Shown: piece after piece, positions 1 to 13,900 of the stretch
Layout: the number at the start of each line of letters is the position of its first letter
Position numbering within the stretch: position 1 is the first letter of the stretch
Assembly (NCBI RefSeq): GCF_949628265.1
Contig: NC_088788.1
Span: 17,980,001-18,044,000, forward strand
Direction: 5' to 3'
Source of the DNA: Cloeon dipterum
Taxonomy: Eukaryota; Arthropoda; Insecta; Ephemeroptera; Baetidae
Length of the DNA: 64,000 nucleotides
Position numbers and translations under genes: made by a program
The notes under the pieces: generated by a model
The model's database searches: none
The model's input: the letters and a program-made list of their open reading frames with translations, nothing else
Told to the model about the DNA's origin: nothing

Positions 1-3000
1 TTGTTGGGAATTTAAGACGGTTGATAATTTTTCTGTACGTCTGATTACGTCTGATGAATCACGTAGTTTTGAGACTTTGAAGACATACTGAAAATTTAAT
101 TCTGATCTAAAACCTCACTCAATTCCTAGACCGACTGTTTAGAGGTGTCAAAAACCGTTTAAAAAGTTTTACAGCACCTTAAAAACACGTTTAATCGTTG
201 CATTTTTTATTTTTCCTCAAAATTTATCTGCAATTTAAAACCTGTTGGCACTAGCAAGTGAAAATATTTTAATTGGATCCACTTTAAAAGGGAAACCGTG
301 CTCAAAATCACAATTTTTCGCTTTTATTTGAAGGAAAAATTTTTCCCTGCAGATATTATTTTATGATATTTCTTAACATTTATATTGTTGACATATTGTA
401 ATATACCTATGCTTAGCAAGTATAAAATAAATTTCGCTTTTAATAATGCAATCAAATAGGTAGATAAATCGAACGAAACTCAATAATAAATGAAACTAAA
501 TACTTGTGCAATGATTAATGAACATCCATATGGTGACCAGATGTCGATAAAATAACACAGAGTGGTCAGCCAGAAGAAAATATTTATTTTGTAAATGTGA
601 AATCGTCAGAAAGGGCCAAACTACAGTGTCTAACAATAAGCTGCATCCCTTAAGGAAGGGTTATTTTTTTGGGACAGCCGGATGTTTTTTGTTCTGAAAG
701 AAAAATAATGCATGCTGCGGTCCACCACTTCTCTTGCTGTGACAAAAGGCGAAGAAGTGCCTAAAGGACACAAAGTGAAAGACACACGAAGTTAAACGCG
801 CAAATTCGGGAAAAGAATTGGTCCTCCGGGCCGGATCACTCTTTTTCGCATAGGTATATTATATATATGCACATCACTCTGGCAGTGGTAATGATTTCCC
901 GTAACTTCTCTCAATGGAACAAAAATCTTAAAGTTTCAAAAAACCCTAAAATAATAAAGAAAATATTCAACAAAGTAATAAAAACCAAATAGAACAACCC
1001 AGAAGATTTTTTCATGGCTTTGAGAGAGCTAACTAGGTTCAATAAAAGAAATCCGAGGTTTTATGTTGCAAATTGCAAGTCTAATTTTCCAACAATTTGT
1101 CAAAAGACCAATTTTAAAACCATCGCTCCTTCTGGTAGAATGCGCTCTATTTTTTGCAACAAAATTGCTATATTAGATCCAGATCAAATAATTGAGTTAA
1201 CTCTCTGAGAACGTTGTAGCCAAGATTAATAGCTCATTGTTCCTGGATTCCGAGAAGAGCGGTGCAGAATCGCCTACGCTGGCTCACGAAACGGCAGATA
1301 AAGCGCACAATTAGGCGGAAATTTCGACCACCGCGGGTCATATACGTACGAGATGTGATATGTGATGAATGCAAGGGGCGCTCCCAATTTTTCAGTCCAC
1401 TTAATATGGTGCGCGAGAGGCTCATTCCAGGCGAACTAATGAAAAAACGCTTGGCGGGTATTTTGGCATGAAAGGAAAATTAATGATCCGTTTGTGCGCG
1501 AGCCAATTTTAACGAGGTTCGTCAGATAGAGCTAGCGAGTGAGTGAGTGACTGAGAGAGAAAAGTATATGCCTAACAAGCTCCACGCCCTGAAAATACAC
1601 CTGTGTGCGAGAAAATGGTATATTGCACCTCCACCTAGAAGTCAAACACATTTCCTTCGAACCCTTCCAAGTGCATTAAATTTTTCCGAACGAAATCTCA
1701 CCGCTGGTGGTTGAAAAAAAGGGTTTTGGCCATTACAGGTGTTAAAAAGGCGAGAGCTGCGGTATGGAATTTCACGCGTGGTCGCATTAATCAGCTCGAA
1801 CGTGATAGCGTCCCATTAGTTTTGAAGTAATTGAAAAATTGCTAGTTGCAATCTTTGGGCCCTTTTAAGGATGAGTCGCCGCTTGAAGTTCTGCGCTGTG
1901 CTCCGGGGAAAACGACTGAAAAGCCCTTTTGCCGCCGCCAGGTAATTGATTGCGCTGCCGCCGCTGCCGCTGCGCGAATGGTAATTTTAATTTGCCGCTT
2001 AAGCAGCTGGTGATCAGTCATAGTGTAGTTTGTGCGGCGTTTAATTAGTCCGTTTGAGAGTGAGAAGATACCGCTGCTCTCTCACACTTGGGAAAGACAC
2101 TTTCGACAGGGTCTTAGATCTTGAGCTTTCAAGTCCAATGCGTTTAAAAAAACAGCAAGAAATTTCGAAGAAAGATTCAGGATTGGCTAATATTGAAAAG
2201 TAAAAAAAGAATCCAATTTATTGCAAAAAAAATGGAAAAGCCTTATTAAGATTATAATTTTTCTATTTTTTTATTCTGCTTAATTCAAATTGAAAATCAA
2301 TGTGCTTTGAAAAAAATTCAAAAACATGATAATTTGTTCTACATTCTAGGGGTTTCAGGGAAAAATGCAGGTTTGGCGACCCCTTCTTACAGCAGGGTAT
2401 GCAATTTCCTAGAGTCAAAACTTTATATAGCATAAAGTTTTCCCAATTTGCATACTCTTCCGTCCAATTAAAAAACATTAAATATGAGACACACAGCAAA
2501 GAAATTATTACATAATTCGTATCAAAATCTCTATCAAAGCCAGATCAACTGGAATACACTGTCAGTCACAATTGCATGCTCGTCTGACCGATAAGTCACA
2601 AAAAAAATTATTATTCGTGGTGGATCATTTTTCACTCCAATGAGAAATATTCGAACATAATAAAATTTCGTGATACGAGCAGATTAAGCCTCAAATCCAC
2701 CTCCCTAAAAGGGTAAAATCTAAATAATTTTGCGCCAGATTCAATTTTTCACCGGACAAACGTGCCCGCTTCACTTCCCACTCACGTAATCACAGTTTAA
2801 TTATATACACACACGATTTAAAGAAGTCATAAATTATCCTGACAATCCCAAAGGAGAAATTTTCATGCATTCTAATTTAAAAAGGTGGCCAAAATATCTG
2901 CCAGGCTGCACTTCGCTAGCAATCAATCACGCGTAGAGCTACCTTCAAGCCGCGCCGCTAATTTCATATCGCAATGAATGCGGCCGCTTTTTGTTTATTA

Positions 3001-4846
3001 TTCCTCCCTGCGGATTTTGGCTGCAGGGTTGCGTGCCGCTACATAAAAAGCTTTAAAAAGCGCTGCTATGTTTTCGCAGAACGGAATCCGCCCGCAGAGT
3101 ATTTCCAGAGCGTGTGCGATACTTGATCCTGCTGGCTCGCTCAGGTACAGGTGCCGCATCTTTTTTGTGCTTTACCCGGTGCACGCGAATAATATGCTAA
3201 TTTTCACTTTCGCACTTACCAGGCCCGCTTTTATGCTCCACTCCAAGGAGCAGAGCAAAAAACAAAACTTGGAGAGCACCTGCGCCGAGCGGCACTCGAG
3301 GTGCTGATTTAGGGCAATAAAGTTTTAAAGTAGTGCGCCAGGTAATATATGTCTCGAGGATGGAGTCTGAATCGCACACGTGCCACCCCAAGGGAGATGC
3401 AGCGATTTGCGGATAAAAAACGTCAGCACGAAAGGCTCAAACTTTTAAGTCGGAAATGTTTCGAATTTTTTCTTCCTCGTTTAAGCAGACAGAGCCGAGG
3501 GAATGAATTATTTTATCGCTTGAAAGGCCTACCAGCATGATCTGGAATTTTACAGGAAAGTGCCAGTCTTATTCCAGCCTTGAGACTTTTACTTTTATAA
3601 AATTTACTTCATGAATAGGGTTGGGAAATAAAGACCTTCGACTGTTTTTCGTTGAGCGTCTGATTTAATTTTGGACGCCAAATTTTCATGATTCACACAA
3701 TTTTATTTAGTTTAAAGGAATAAATTTAATAATTGAGTATTCATAAATACATGCAAGTAGTTAAAAATATTGAAGGTATATATGTGAAAATAGTCGAAAA
3801 CCTGCAACTTAAGCCATCTGAATTTAACAATGTAGCTAAGTTACAGGATTGAAGCCTCCGAAAATGTGACAATATTTGCTAGTGACTCAATGTGGGAAAA
3901 TATGAGTAAAAGTGCTTTCAAGGAATTTTTAAAAGAACAGTATTTCAAGAAATATTGAACCACCTCTCTTTTAAACAATTATGTTTAAACTGATATTATT
4001 TTTTCTGGATATGGCAATGTATGGGGGCAAAATAGCCCTGCAGAACCATAATAAAGACTACTTTGAAACAAAAAACAGTTTAAACCCATAATATCTTGAC
4101 TCCAAAACCATCAGGATAACACCACCCTATATTGATGGTAATTCAGCTTGGAAGTTACAAAATATTGGGAAATGGGAATTTGAGGACTGTTAACAGATTT
4201 AACGATGACCCTGCAGCATGCCCTTGCCAGCGGGAATCCCCGTTTTCAGCGACGACAGAAAGGAGCTATATCAATCCTTGGAAAAAGCTTTGGGCGAAGG
4301 AAAAGACGAGAAACCTCCATAGAGTCCAATTCCGTGTGGTCTTTCCCCTTTTTACAAATCTGATGTCGAGAACTCGGCGGGCGGACGGACGGATGGACTG
4401 GAATCAATCACATTGTTTTGGGCCCTTTTTCACCTCCAACGCCCAATTATTTAGAACTGCAACACGCAACAGACGAGTTGTTATTAATGTGGCCATAATG
4501 GCAGGAAAGTCTCAAATTACCAGGTGCCTAATTCACGATGGTAAGCCACACGCTTGATGGGCCCCATAATTCGTCTCCCTCCCACCTACACTATCCTGCC
4601 GCCATCCCGATTTTTTACCTGAATTCGCTTTTGAAAACATTCTTCCCACACCGCGCGCTCCGGCGTACTTTTCAAGATTTTATCACCGTCCCTTCCTCCA
4701 TTCCCGCAGAATAGGCGAGATGCGGTCGGGGGCGTGAAAAATAGTGGATCTGAAAGTGATTCTTGATAGGAAAACTATATTTTAAAGGTAAAATCAAATA
4801 AAATTAAATAGCTGGTTCAGAATTAACTATTCATAATTTTCTCTGC

Positions 4847-4850
<4 letters not shown>
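1..4850. other. Gene-free stretch
   Basis: No supported gene. AT-rich sequence alternates with GC-richer blocks, for example around 1920-1980, which has GCC/GCT runs. The first 65 bases and 3619-3700 share scattered words in the same order (TTGGGAA, AAGAC, TTTTTC, CGTCTGATT, then a TCAC word), possibly an old repeat. The open frame at 4132-4557 (141 codons) has no signal peptide, family motif or splice support. Confidence 0.6.

Positions 4851-4898
<48 letters not shown>
4851..4898. repeat. (GA)24 microsatellite
   Basis: An uninterrupted 48-bp GA run. It could serve as a GAGA-factor-type site, but no gene is close. Confidence 0.95.
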
Positions 4899-4904
<6 letters not shown>

Positions 4905-7900
4905 TCGTTTTTCTCTAAATTTTGAGATAAAATCCATAAAATCAAATTAATATTTTTTGGTTTGATGTAAAAATTGGGGCATCTTAATTGCGGCACTTTC
5001 ATTTCTTATTACATTTATTTTTAATTTTTCACGTCCCTGGTTGTGGCGGCACACACGACGGAGGAGAACCCCTTTTTAAATACGCGCAGCCTCTTATAGG
5101 GCTGCTTGTCTTTCAGGTCGTCTCCCTGCACAATACCTGAGAGATGAGATTGAAAGGTCTGATATCGTGGTGCGTTCATGAGATAAAAATCTACTGAGCG
5201 CTCGTTCGTGTTCGTACCTTCGCCTGGGCCTTTTTCGTTCTTCCATCAGCGCGGCAGCGGCAGGGTCGGTCAAGAACTAGTATGGCATGGTATTGTCCTG
5301 TATGGTGCCACAAAGCCGCTCTTTTATCTGTCAATCACCCACGTGGAAGCAGCAAGCGCGCTCCAGACAGAGGAGGTTACGCGAATAGCTTTTCCTGCGA
5401 GACCAGAATCACCTGCAAAACAGCCAACAAAAACAGAATATTTATTTTAAGGTTGGCGGGTGCGCGCTTTGCTGGAATTCACATTCTGTGGGACAGGTAA
5501 ACAAAATAGCAAACTGCTTCATTAGAGGAGCAGAAATTCCGGAAATTGGTGGTCTCTATCTTATAATGATTCTAGGAGAATGTAAATTGATACAAAATGC
5601 TCAAGTTTGCGCATTTTTTTAATATGTTGGAAGAAGTAGGAGCAGTTTATCTTCTGTAAGCTGATGTTTTTCTTACATTATATAATCTAAAAATTCTTGT
5701 AACCCCTTGGTATGTTGTGAAGGATCTGAAGGATAAACAAATAATAATTTAAATTGCTAATTAAGTCATTCATCTATGAACCCATTATCTTAAGAGGAAT
5801 TTTTCTCAATAAAACTAATTACAATCCCCAAACAGCTTGACTGAGCTGTGTTTTCTTGATAGGCTTACATTCCTATAAGAAGAAATCACTACTAGCATTT
5901 CTTGGTAAAGGAGAGCTCAGAGAATAATATTTAAAAATTAAAAGACAAAATTACACCAGCCCATGTCAAAAGTTATTGGCAGAAACATGCTGATCTACAT
6001 TTTTTTTTTAACAAAAACTCATATATAATATTTTAAAGGGATTCAATAAATATGAAATTTTGTTTAATATGGATTCAATAGAACTAGCAGAAGATCTTAG
6101 GAAATTATTAAAATCAGAAAATAGACCAATTAAAACAAACTTAAGTGCCCCTCGCTGTGGCAGTGCCTTTTCCCAGTATTAGCTTCTCACAATCAAACAG
6201 AAATTTGAGTTATGCAAATATCGCTCGATAATTGACGTTAAAAATTGTTGGATCAATAAATCAGCCGCTCTGATCAGTAGTCTTATTTGAAATGTGGCTC
6301 TTGCAACTGTTTTTATTTATGTTTCCCCTCACTTCTAAACACAATCAAATTAAATGCAACGATTTAATCGGACTCAATAAAAGGCTAATGCATTCCGCAA
6401 AAGATGAACGAGAGAATTTCATTCATAGGTGAAATGCATCCGCGCACACAAATATTTTGTTAAGAGAGGCACTGATAAGAGTGTATTTAGAAAGCGATAC
6501 AGGCGATTTAAACGCGACCCGATCTGATGAGATGGCATCTCGTCAGCGCTGGGTTAATAATTTCGGACCACCGCACGCTGCTGGGAAATGAAGAAAGACC
6601 AGGAGCCCGAGAAGCGATGAGTAATTTCCACAGTTTCTGGCTGGAAGATTTTAATCTGCCGACTCTATTTACATGGTTCTTGGATATGTACGACAAGCAG
6701 CATCTGTGTTTAAATCTCCGACGCGAGATTTTATCGTTCGTCTCATAAAAGTATTGTATTTTATCAAAGGTGCAGCAGCTGCGAATCAACAGTTTTATTC
6801 CAAAATTTGCTGCCTGTCTCTTTTGTGGCTGAATTATTATTATTTCAAGCAGGGAGAGCATCAGGCGCACGCAGTATCCTCCTTGCCTGCGCTCCTTTGT
6901 TCCCTTTCATCGCTGCCTGCGCGCGTCTTATCTTCGCTGATGATCTTACTTGAAATCCACTGCATTGCCATGACGATATTATTGTGACGGATCGTTTTTT
7001 TTTCAAAGCATATAGCTGTCTGCACACTCCTTAGGCGCCGCGGCTAAACAGATTTGCGCATTTCACGGCTCTCTGGCTTGAAATTTCAATCGATTGCGAC
7101 ACTCGGATGCATGAAGAAACGAAAGTGAATAAACAATTATTAAAACCTCCAAGATAAATTTACCAGACTATCATTTTTAGATAGTATCAACTCTGGCTGC
7201 GAGGCTTGGCAGTGAATTGCAGGCAGGGTTGCTGGCAATCTACTTGATTTTGGAACCAAAGGATCGACCAAGTGCTTGGTTATGCAGGTGCAGCAGGGTT
7301 GATGGTTTAATCTTCCAGTTACACAATAGTAATACATTGATATTACCAACATTTATTTTTGTTATATGTATTTTTAACCCCTGCACAGCACTTAGCGAAG
7401 GCCATGAACTCACCGCAGGTGCCAATAATAATAACACCCGAGTGGCCGCACAGGAGCTTGGGCCCAACAATCTTTCCGCCTCCCCGCATCGAGGTCTTTT
7501 ATTGAAACGTAGACATATTGATTGTTCCTAAAGCCGCTGGAAAGGTACGGAAACCAGCAAGTATTGTGGGGAGTCGACGCTGGTGTGCCTCCCAGCCCGT
7601 TGAGCAACTTGAGAATATCGAGTTACATAATTAACCACGTTTTGCAATGTCTGAAATTGAGCTGCCAGTTAGATCCCAGAAATGCTTAAATATCTCCCAT
7701 TATACCTTGACACTGCTAGCAATAATTAATATGCCTTAAAATGCAAGCCATGGTTGCTGGTTTTAGGGCCACAATTTTTAATCATAATATCATGTGTTAA
7801 ATCAGTCAATCAATAGTAATTCTGTTGTATAACTTAAATGTGTATTTTATTGGAGAATACATAAATAAAAAAGGCAACTACATAATTAAATTCATGCCAT

Positions 7901-10900
7901 GATGAGTATAAATCTACAAAAAGTACCTTGACTATATGAAACAAGCTTAATTAGAACCTCAATTTCCGGACCAGAATAAATGAAGACTTTGTAATAATAA
8001 ACAAACAGGAGGGAAACTCCAAATTCGCTGATGAAGCTAAAAAACTTAACAATGTGGCGAATGTTTTGACCACTTTCTGCTAGAGAGGAGGCATTTTTAA
8101 CAAACACACACAACATGCAGTAAATCTACCTGCCAGCTCATGCGGTTAGAAGTTTCGTGAAAAAAATTGTATCAAAATTGACGTCTGACAAACAAACGTA
8201 ACCTTTTCACACTGATTTATTCATTCATTAAAATCTCTGCCCACACTCAATTTTGAGACTGTTGCCTCATTAGAATAATGAAGAAACGGCGCTGCTTACT
8301 CTTTTATTACGGCTCAAAAGTCGCTGTCAAAACAAACGGCCGGGATGAAAACATTTACCTGCTGTGGCTAATTTGAATATGTTTACACAAACGCTGCTCA
8401 TTTCTCGCTTGCGCGTGCATATATTCCATTATTTATAAACGTGTCCCGTCGTCGGCGCGCATAAATAAATCGTCGGCAGCTTTTTTCCCGGCTGCTCGTG
8501 CAGCGCGTGCATTTATTCCGATGCACCGCTCTCGCCTGCAAGAAGTAAAAAACGAGCAGCAGCGTGAGTAGCCAAGGAGCGATTGTAACGATAATTTCGG
8601 TCCATTATTCATCTCCCTAAAGCCGCGTCTGCTATTGAGAGACGCGCATGCACGGGGTGACTCGCTTAAATGGCCTGCTTCCCGTGATTTGAATGGCGTG
8701 CAACCCTTTTCATGCCTTTGCTACGCATCATAACCAAAACTATTATTCGGATTTGGTATTCATCGTCGCCGCCGCCGCCGAATATTTCAACTGACGTTTC
8801 TGGATCAAAAGACGATGATGCAGCACCAATTTTCCAACTCTGCGTGCCGTGTGTGCTCTGGCATAATTGATAATCGAGCAGACAATGTAGGTTGGAATCC
8901 AGTGTTCCCCACAGATGAACGAACATCACCTGTGCGACTTACGTACAAATTTTCACTTTGCTAAACCTTTGTAGGGAACATCCAGCACTATATTCAATGG
9001 AATAGAATTGCCTTATCTGTCGCATTTTTAGAGAAAGCGTCTCTCGCGCTTTTGAAGAGAATTTATTTGACTTGCTCTCTAAAAGATGGTATTTTTAGAT
9101 CAGTTGTAGGCTTCGATATCATGGAGAGATTTATATTTTTCAGTGTTGACAAAGGAAATTCATTTCTCATCTTTAGATCGCTCCATTTGTTTGCAAAAAA
9201 AATACACAATAAATTACCAAACAAACACTAACATGTATATCTCTTCCTCATAAATATCTTCAAAATAAAGGTTTTGCGTTTTAGTTTAATAAAACTATGG
9301 CATTCCATCATTAATTTAGTATTTTCATGAACATTAGAGGAAAACTTGAATCAGTCCACCAGAAATGATTTTGTACATCCTTAATATATGCACTCAACTT
9401 TATTCTCCATTACCCATAGAATTTTAATTGAAAATGATGGCCATCAAACCAATTTATAAATAAAGAACCAAATCATCACAATTCTAACTAATTCGAAAGC
9501 AAAAGATTCCTTTTCAAAAGGTCTCGAATCATCGTCAAACATGCATCAAAATGCGACGACAGCAGCAATTTCCACTAATAAGCGAATAAGTTTCTATTCA
9601 ACGCGCAGAGCGAGAGATTTATTAATTCCGACATTTGAGGCTGATAGCTTACACAAGTGCCTTTTAATTAATGACGGCAAGAATGTTCCGTTTCTTGCAG
9701 CGAGAGAAGGAATAGACTTTGGGTGCAGTTTCGTTTGTGTTGAAGAAGCTGGCTCATTTAAGATTCATTGCCCTTCGAGGCGAACACGTAAAAAGAGCGC
9801 GGCAGAAGCAAAGATGTGTGTCGCGCATTATTTCACTTACTTGCAGTTAAAACGCGAGCCGTAAATTATCGCGCGCGGCAGCATGTGTTGCTGCGGTGAA
9901 ATATTCCTTTCCCCAAGTGCAGCATCGGGATTTCTTGTTTGCGGCGAAGCTGAAAAACGACGACGGTAGTGCTGTATACGTGTGCGCTGTTGTTGCTCAG
10001 CTTCTCATTCTGTTTTCGCGCAAAAAAGAATAATGAAACGAGGAATCATTAATCAGCACTGCGCCACGTAAGACTCCCCCTTGTCTCCGTTTTCTCACAA
10101 TCTCTTACCTTAAAAAGTATTTGACTTAAAACAGTTCTTTTGAATATGAAGATTTGAAAAAGACGTTGAAACAAATTGGAGAATTAAATATTCTGGTATC
10201 ATAGTATATTTATTTTCTGGAAATGAGGATTCATTAATAGAACTCATATTACATTTTTATTTGCATAATTAGTTAGAATTGCAACTTTAAATTTACCAGG
10301 TTGCCAGCTTTTAGTATATATACGTAATTTCTCATCTTTCGACACAAAATACCATTTTTTGACTAAATCCAACACTTCTCAAGATTTCTTTTATATTATT
10401 CACTTATCTAATTTACAATGTACTTATATATATATTCCAAAGAAGCTTTCATCAAAACTTTACTTTGTGACCATCAGAAAATATTGCAAGCCAGAGAGGG
10501 CATTCAATTTTCTCCGTCTTATTATTGAATTGAACAGCATACATCTCAGCCCCTGCTAAATCGTCACGTCAGTCACGTCAATCACCTAAAACGATTTCTA
10601 TTCTCACACGTTTAAAAGCTATTAAATTCCTATAACAAGAAGTTTCAATGACCTCGTAGTTAACTTTTGTGTAAACAGGCGAGATGCAAACCACACCTGC
10701 CGCTGTATACATTCCATGATTTGAAAAGCGACACAAAATGTGTGTCCCGACTGGTCTGCCTCGCTTGAGTTTTGAAAAGGAATATAGCTTCGCAAAATGC
10801 ATTTCTACGCCTGTTCGACACACACCTCCCCTCTCGAAAACCTGCTCAATACACTCTCAAATGATGATCCCGACTTAATTTCTGTCGAGCATAATAGGAG

Positions 10901-13900
10901 AAAAATTGGCCATGAATAATTTCGCCGACGGGAAACGGGTTTTCCAAAGACCGCACGAATTTTTCAGTCCGGCCGATTCGCGCTTTGTGTATAGGCCGAA
11001 GACGCGTAATATGTAAAATGCAGGTGCGCTGGAGAGCTGCATGGGAATGGTAAATTGTGCGGTGTGTACTTTGCAGTTTTGTATGGAGCGACAGGGGGAC
11101 GGGGGAATCGAATCTCTCATTTATATTTCAGCCCGAAAGCGCTGAGTCAGCGGCGTGTTATTTTAAACGCTTTTTTTGCACAGTGCGTTTATTTATTATG
11201 ATTAAAATTGCTGCGGTGTAGAAGTCGAAACGAGAGGTGTTCGTGCTTTGCCGAATCGTGTAATGAGGTTGCGTGATTAAGACGCATAAAAGAATAGAAA
11301 CACATACATACGTCTATTCCCATATTTGGATTGAAGAGAATGTGATTAAAGGATCGTTATTGCGACGAGTGGTCTGTATTTAGCAGCATTGTTCGCAGAC
11401 GCCGTTTATTTACACCATTACATAAATCATTCGGATTTCTTGAAATCTGATAGGCCCGATCTTAAAGGGTTCTTTTGCAATCCGTTGTCCTAATTAATTT
11501 AATTAGAGTTCATGCGTCAAGTAAAATAAAAATTTGTTGAGTTGGAAGCAAAAAAATGTCCTCCAACCAACAATCTTTTTTAAAATTTCATTCATTTTTG
11601 GTTATTATTTCTGTTTCTTCTAACAATAAAATCGACTAAATTGGTTAAAACGTAAAAATCTAAATTTCTGGTCGAATTTTTTTTCTCGTCTGTTAGAGTC
11701 TAAAAAATGTTTTTGTGTGTAACAAAGTTCGAGCATATTAATTAATTATTAAAAACAAATACCCTGAAAGTCAGTCTCGTATTCAAAGCCCCATTTTTGC
11801 CAAACCAAAAGAGTCAATCTTGCTTGTTGTTGTCTAGTTAAAAATAGAGCCGCCACACGAGGAAAAGATTTAGTAGGCCAATTAGTGTTATATTTGTTTT
11901 ATCAGAACGAGAGGCGCAGCCCAAATAAACATTTTAATCGTTTTTATTGGTCGCATTTGAATATGAAACCAATTCAAATTTATGCTCGTCTCGTTTGAAA
12001 TACACAAGCTCAGCTGGAGGAAAAGACCATAAAGTATCAAAAACCCTTTCTGTGGCGCGCGCGGCGGTTTCATCTTCTGTCTCGTGCGTTTACAGAGAGC
12101 GAGAACCACCCAGATTTATTGTTATTGTTCAATACAGCGTATCTCCCTTCTAATTGCTAATAAAAATAAACCGCATCTCTATTTTTCCAGCAGGCAGGCG
12201 CTGGTCCTCTCCCGCCGCGCTGCTCGCGTGTGACAAACAGCACTTCACCTATGAGAAAGAGAGGCTGCACCACCCATGGACAAGATTTGTGGCACCCCGT
12301 AATTTATCGAGAGGAATGTAAAACAGCCTCGGTGTACAATAATGGAGCTATTAACAAAACACATTAGTTTGATAATACATGAGACGCGTCTTTTCCTTTT
12401 GCCGTCACGTGGTGTGTCTTCTACCAGATCAGATAAAATTTCAGGGCCCAGACTTTTTTCTCTTATTCAATCCGGAGATTCTTTATTTTCTAACATTTTT
12501 TATAAATATTTATTTTACTATTTTTTTAATTATTAAATAAAAAATTACAATTTTAATTAGAGCATATGCATTGAAACTGCATTTTAAAATATATTAAAAA
12601 AATAATTTACTCTATTTTAAAATAATTTCATGTACATAGTTGAAACAAACAACATCTAATTTATAATTACATATGTATAGTTTGTATTTCCATGTTCTTC
12701 ATTCTACGGATTCATTCTTCGTTAAAATAGTGACTCCGATCATCAAAGTTGAAATTATTGAACTCGATTATATGATGTATATGATTATTTTCGTCTCAAT
12801 GAATGGTCTCCAAATCTAACATTTCCCACCATTGAAATCCCCCTAGTTGACGCTGATGATTTTTACTTTCCTGTAAAAAAGAGAATCAATATTTTGGCAC
12901 TTCACATAAAAACGCCTCTTGCTTTGAAAACGCGTGAATCGTTTAATTTCCAGGTTACCATCCGCAAAAGCGTAAAAAATCTAAGTAAACTCGCCGAACA
13001 AAGAGACTCGCACACCCCTCGAGAGCGAAACGAACACCGATCGATTTAATAATTGATTGTCGATTTGACTTCTCGCTCGGAAAAAAGCTTGTATGCGGAG
13101 AAGAGGAAATCCCACGTGGGGTGCTCCAAGAGATTATTTTCACCCTTTCGCTGACTCACCTCGCTCCTTTTCTTTCTTGCACGCCTCGCTGGGCAACCCC
13201 CCGCATTTCAAGTGTGCAGGTGTAATGCACATTATTATTATTTGTGTGTCACTGCAAGGAGCATTGCGAGAGTGTATTTGTGCCACCAACAGAGTGAGTC
13301 GGCAGCATTTCCCCCAAAGGGTTGCACACTTTATTGGTTTTAAATAAACCAGCAGCAACGCTGTTTTGACTCAGCACTTTAGTGTTCATTCAGTCAGCGA
13401 AGCGCCGTTTTTTGGCACAAAAAGGGTGCAGCCGAGACGTTTTGTGCGCGCACTTTTCACGTGTCATTGGACACTTTGAATGCGCAACAGCACCAATTAT
13501 TGGCCGCTTTGTTTGGCGGCTTTGATTGATGGTTTGTGCCTGCCCGACAGATTTTTTGCCCGCAGATCAAGTTGCGGAATGATACGTTCTCAGCTTCGAA
13601 TAATATCGCTTTCATTCCGCTCGATGGATGCTGACACTTTGTTTACACATGGAATGATGCTTTCGCCTATCTGCGTTGGGAACTTAAAAAAACTATCTTG
13701 GCTTTACGAAAGGTAAAATATCTCGGATTCATTCCGTTTATGATTTTTCGGTGCAATAAAATAGTTGAATACAAGGAACAGCATATAATATTATGAAAAT
13801 AGTAGAATGTTGAAAGTTTAGAAACCGATAATTTACGGAAATCAATTATTAAACAGAATTATTTTCTGCTAGTCAAAGGATTAATCATCCAATATTTTAA

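Noticed and set aside
1..3700. Weak similarity between 1-65 and 3619-3700
   Set aside because: Only short shared words with unequal spacing; not strong enough to call a repeat.
4132..4557. 141-codon open frame, plus strand
   Set aside because: No family features; it looks like read-through of ordinary non-coding DNA.
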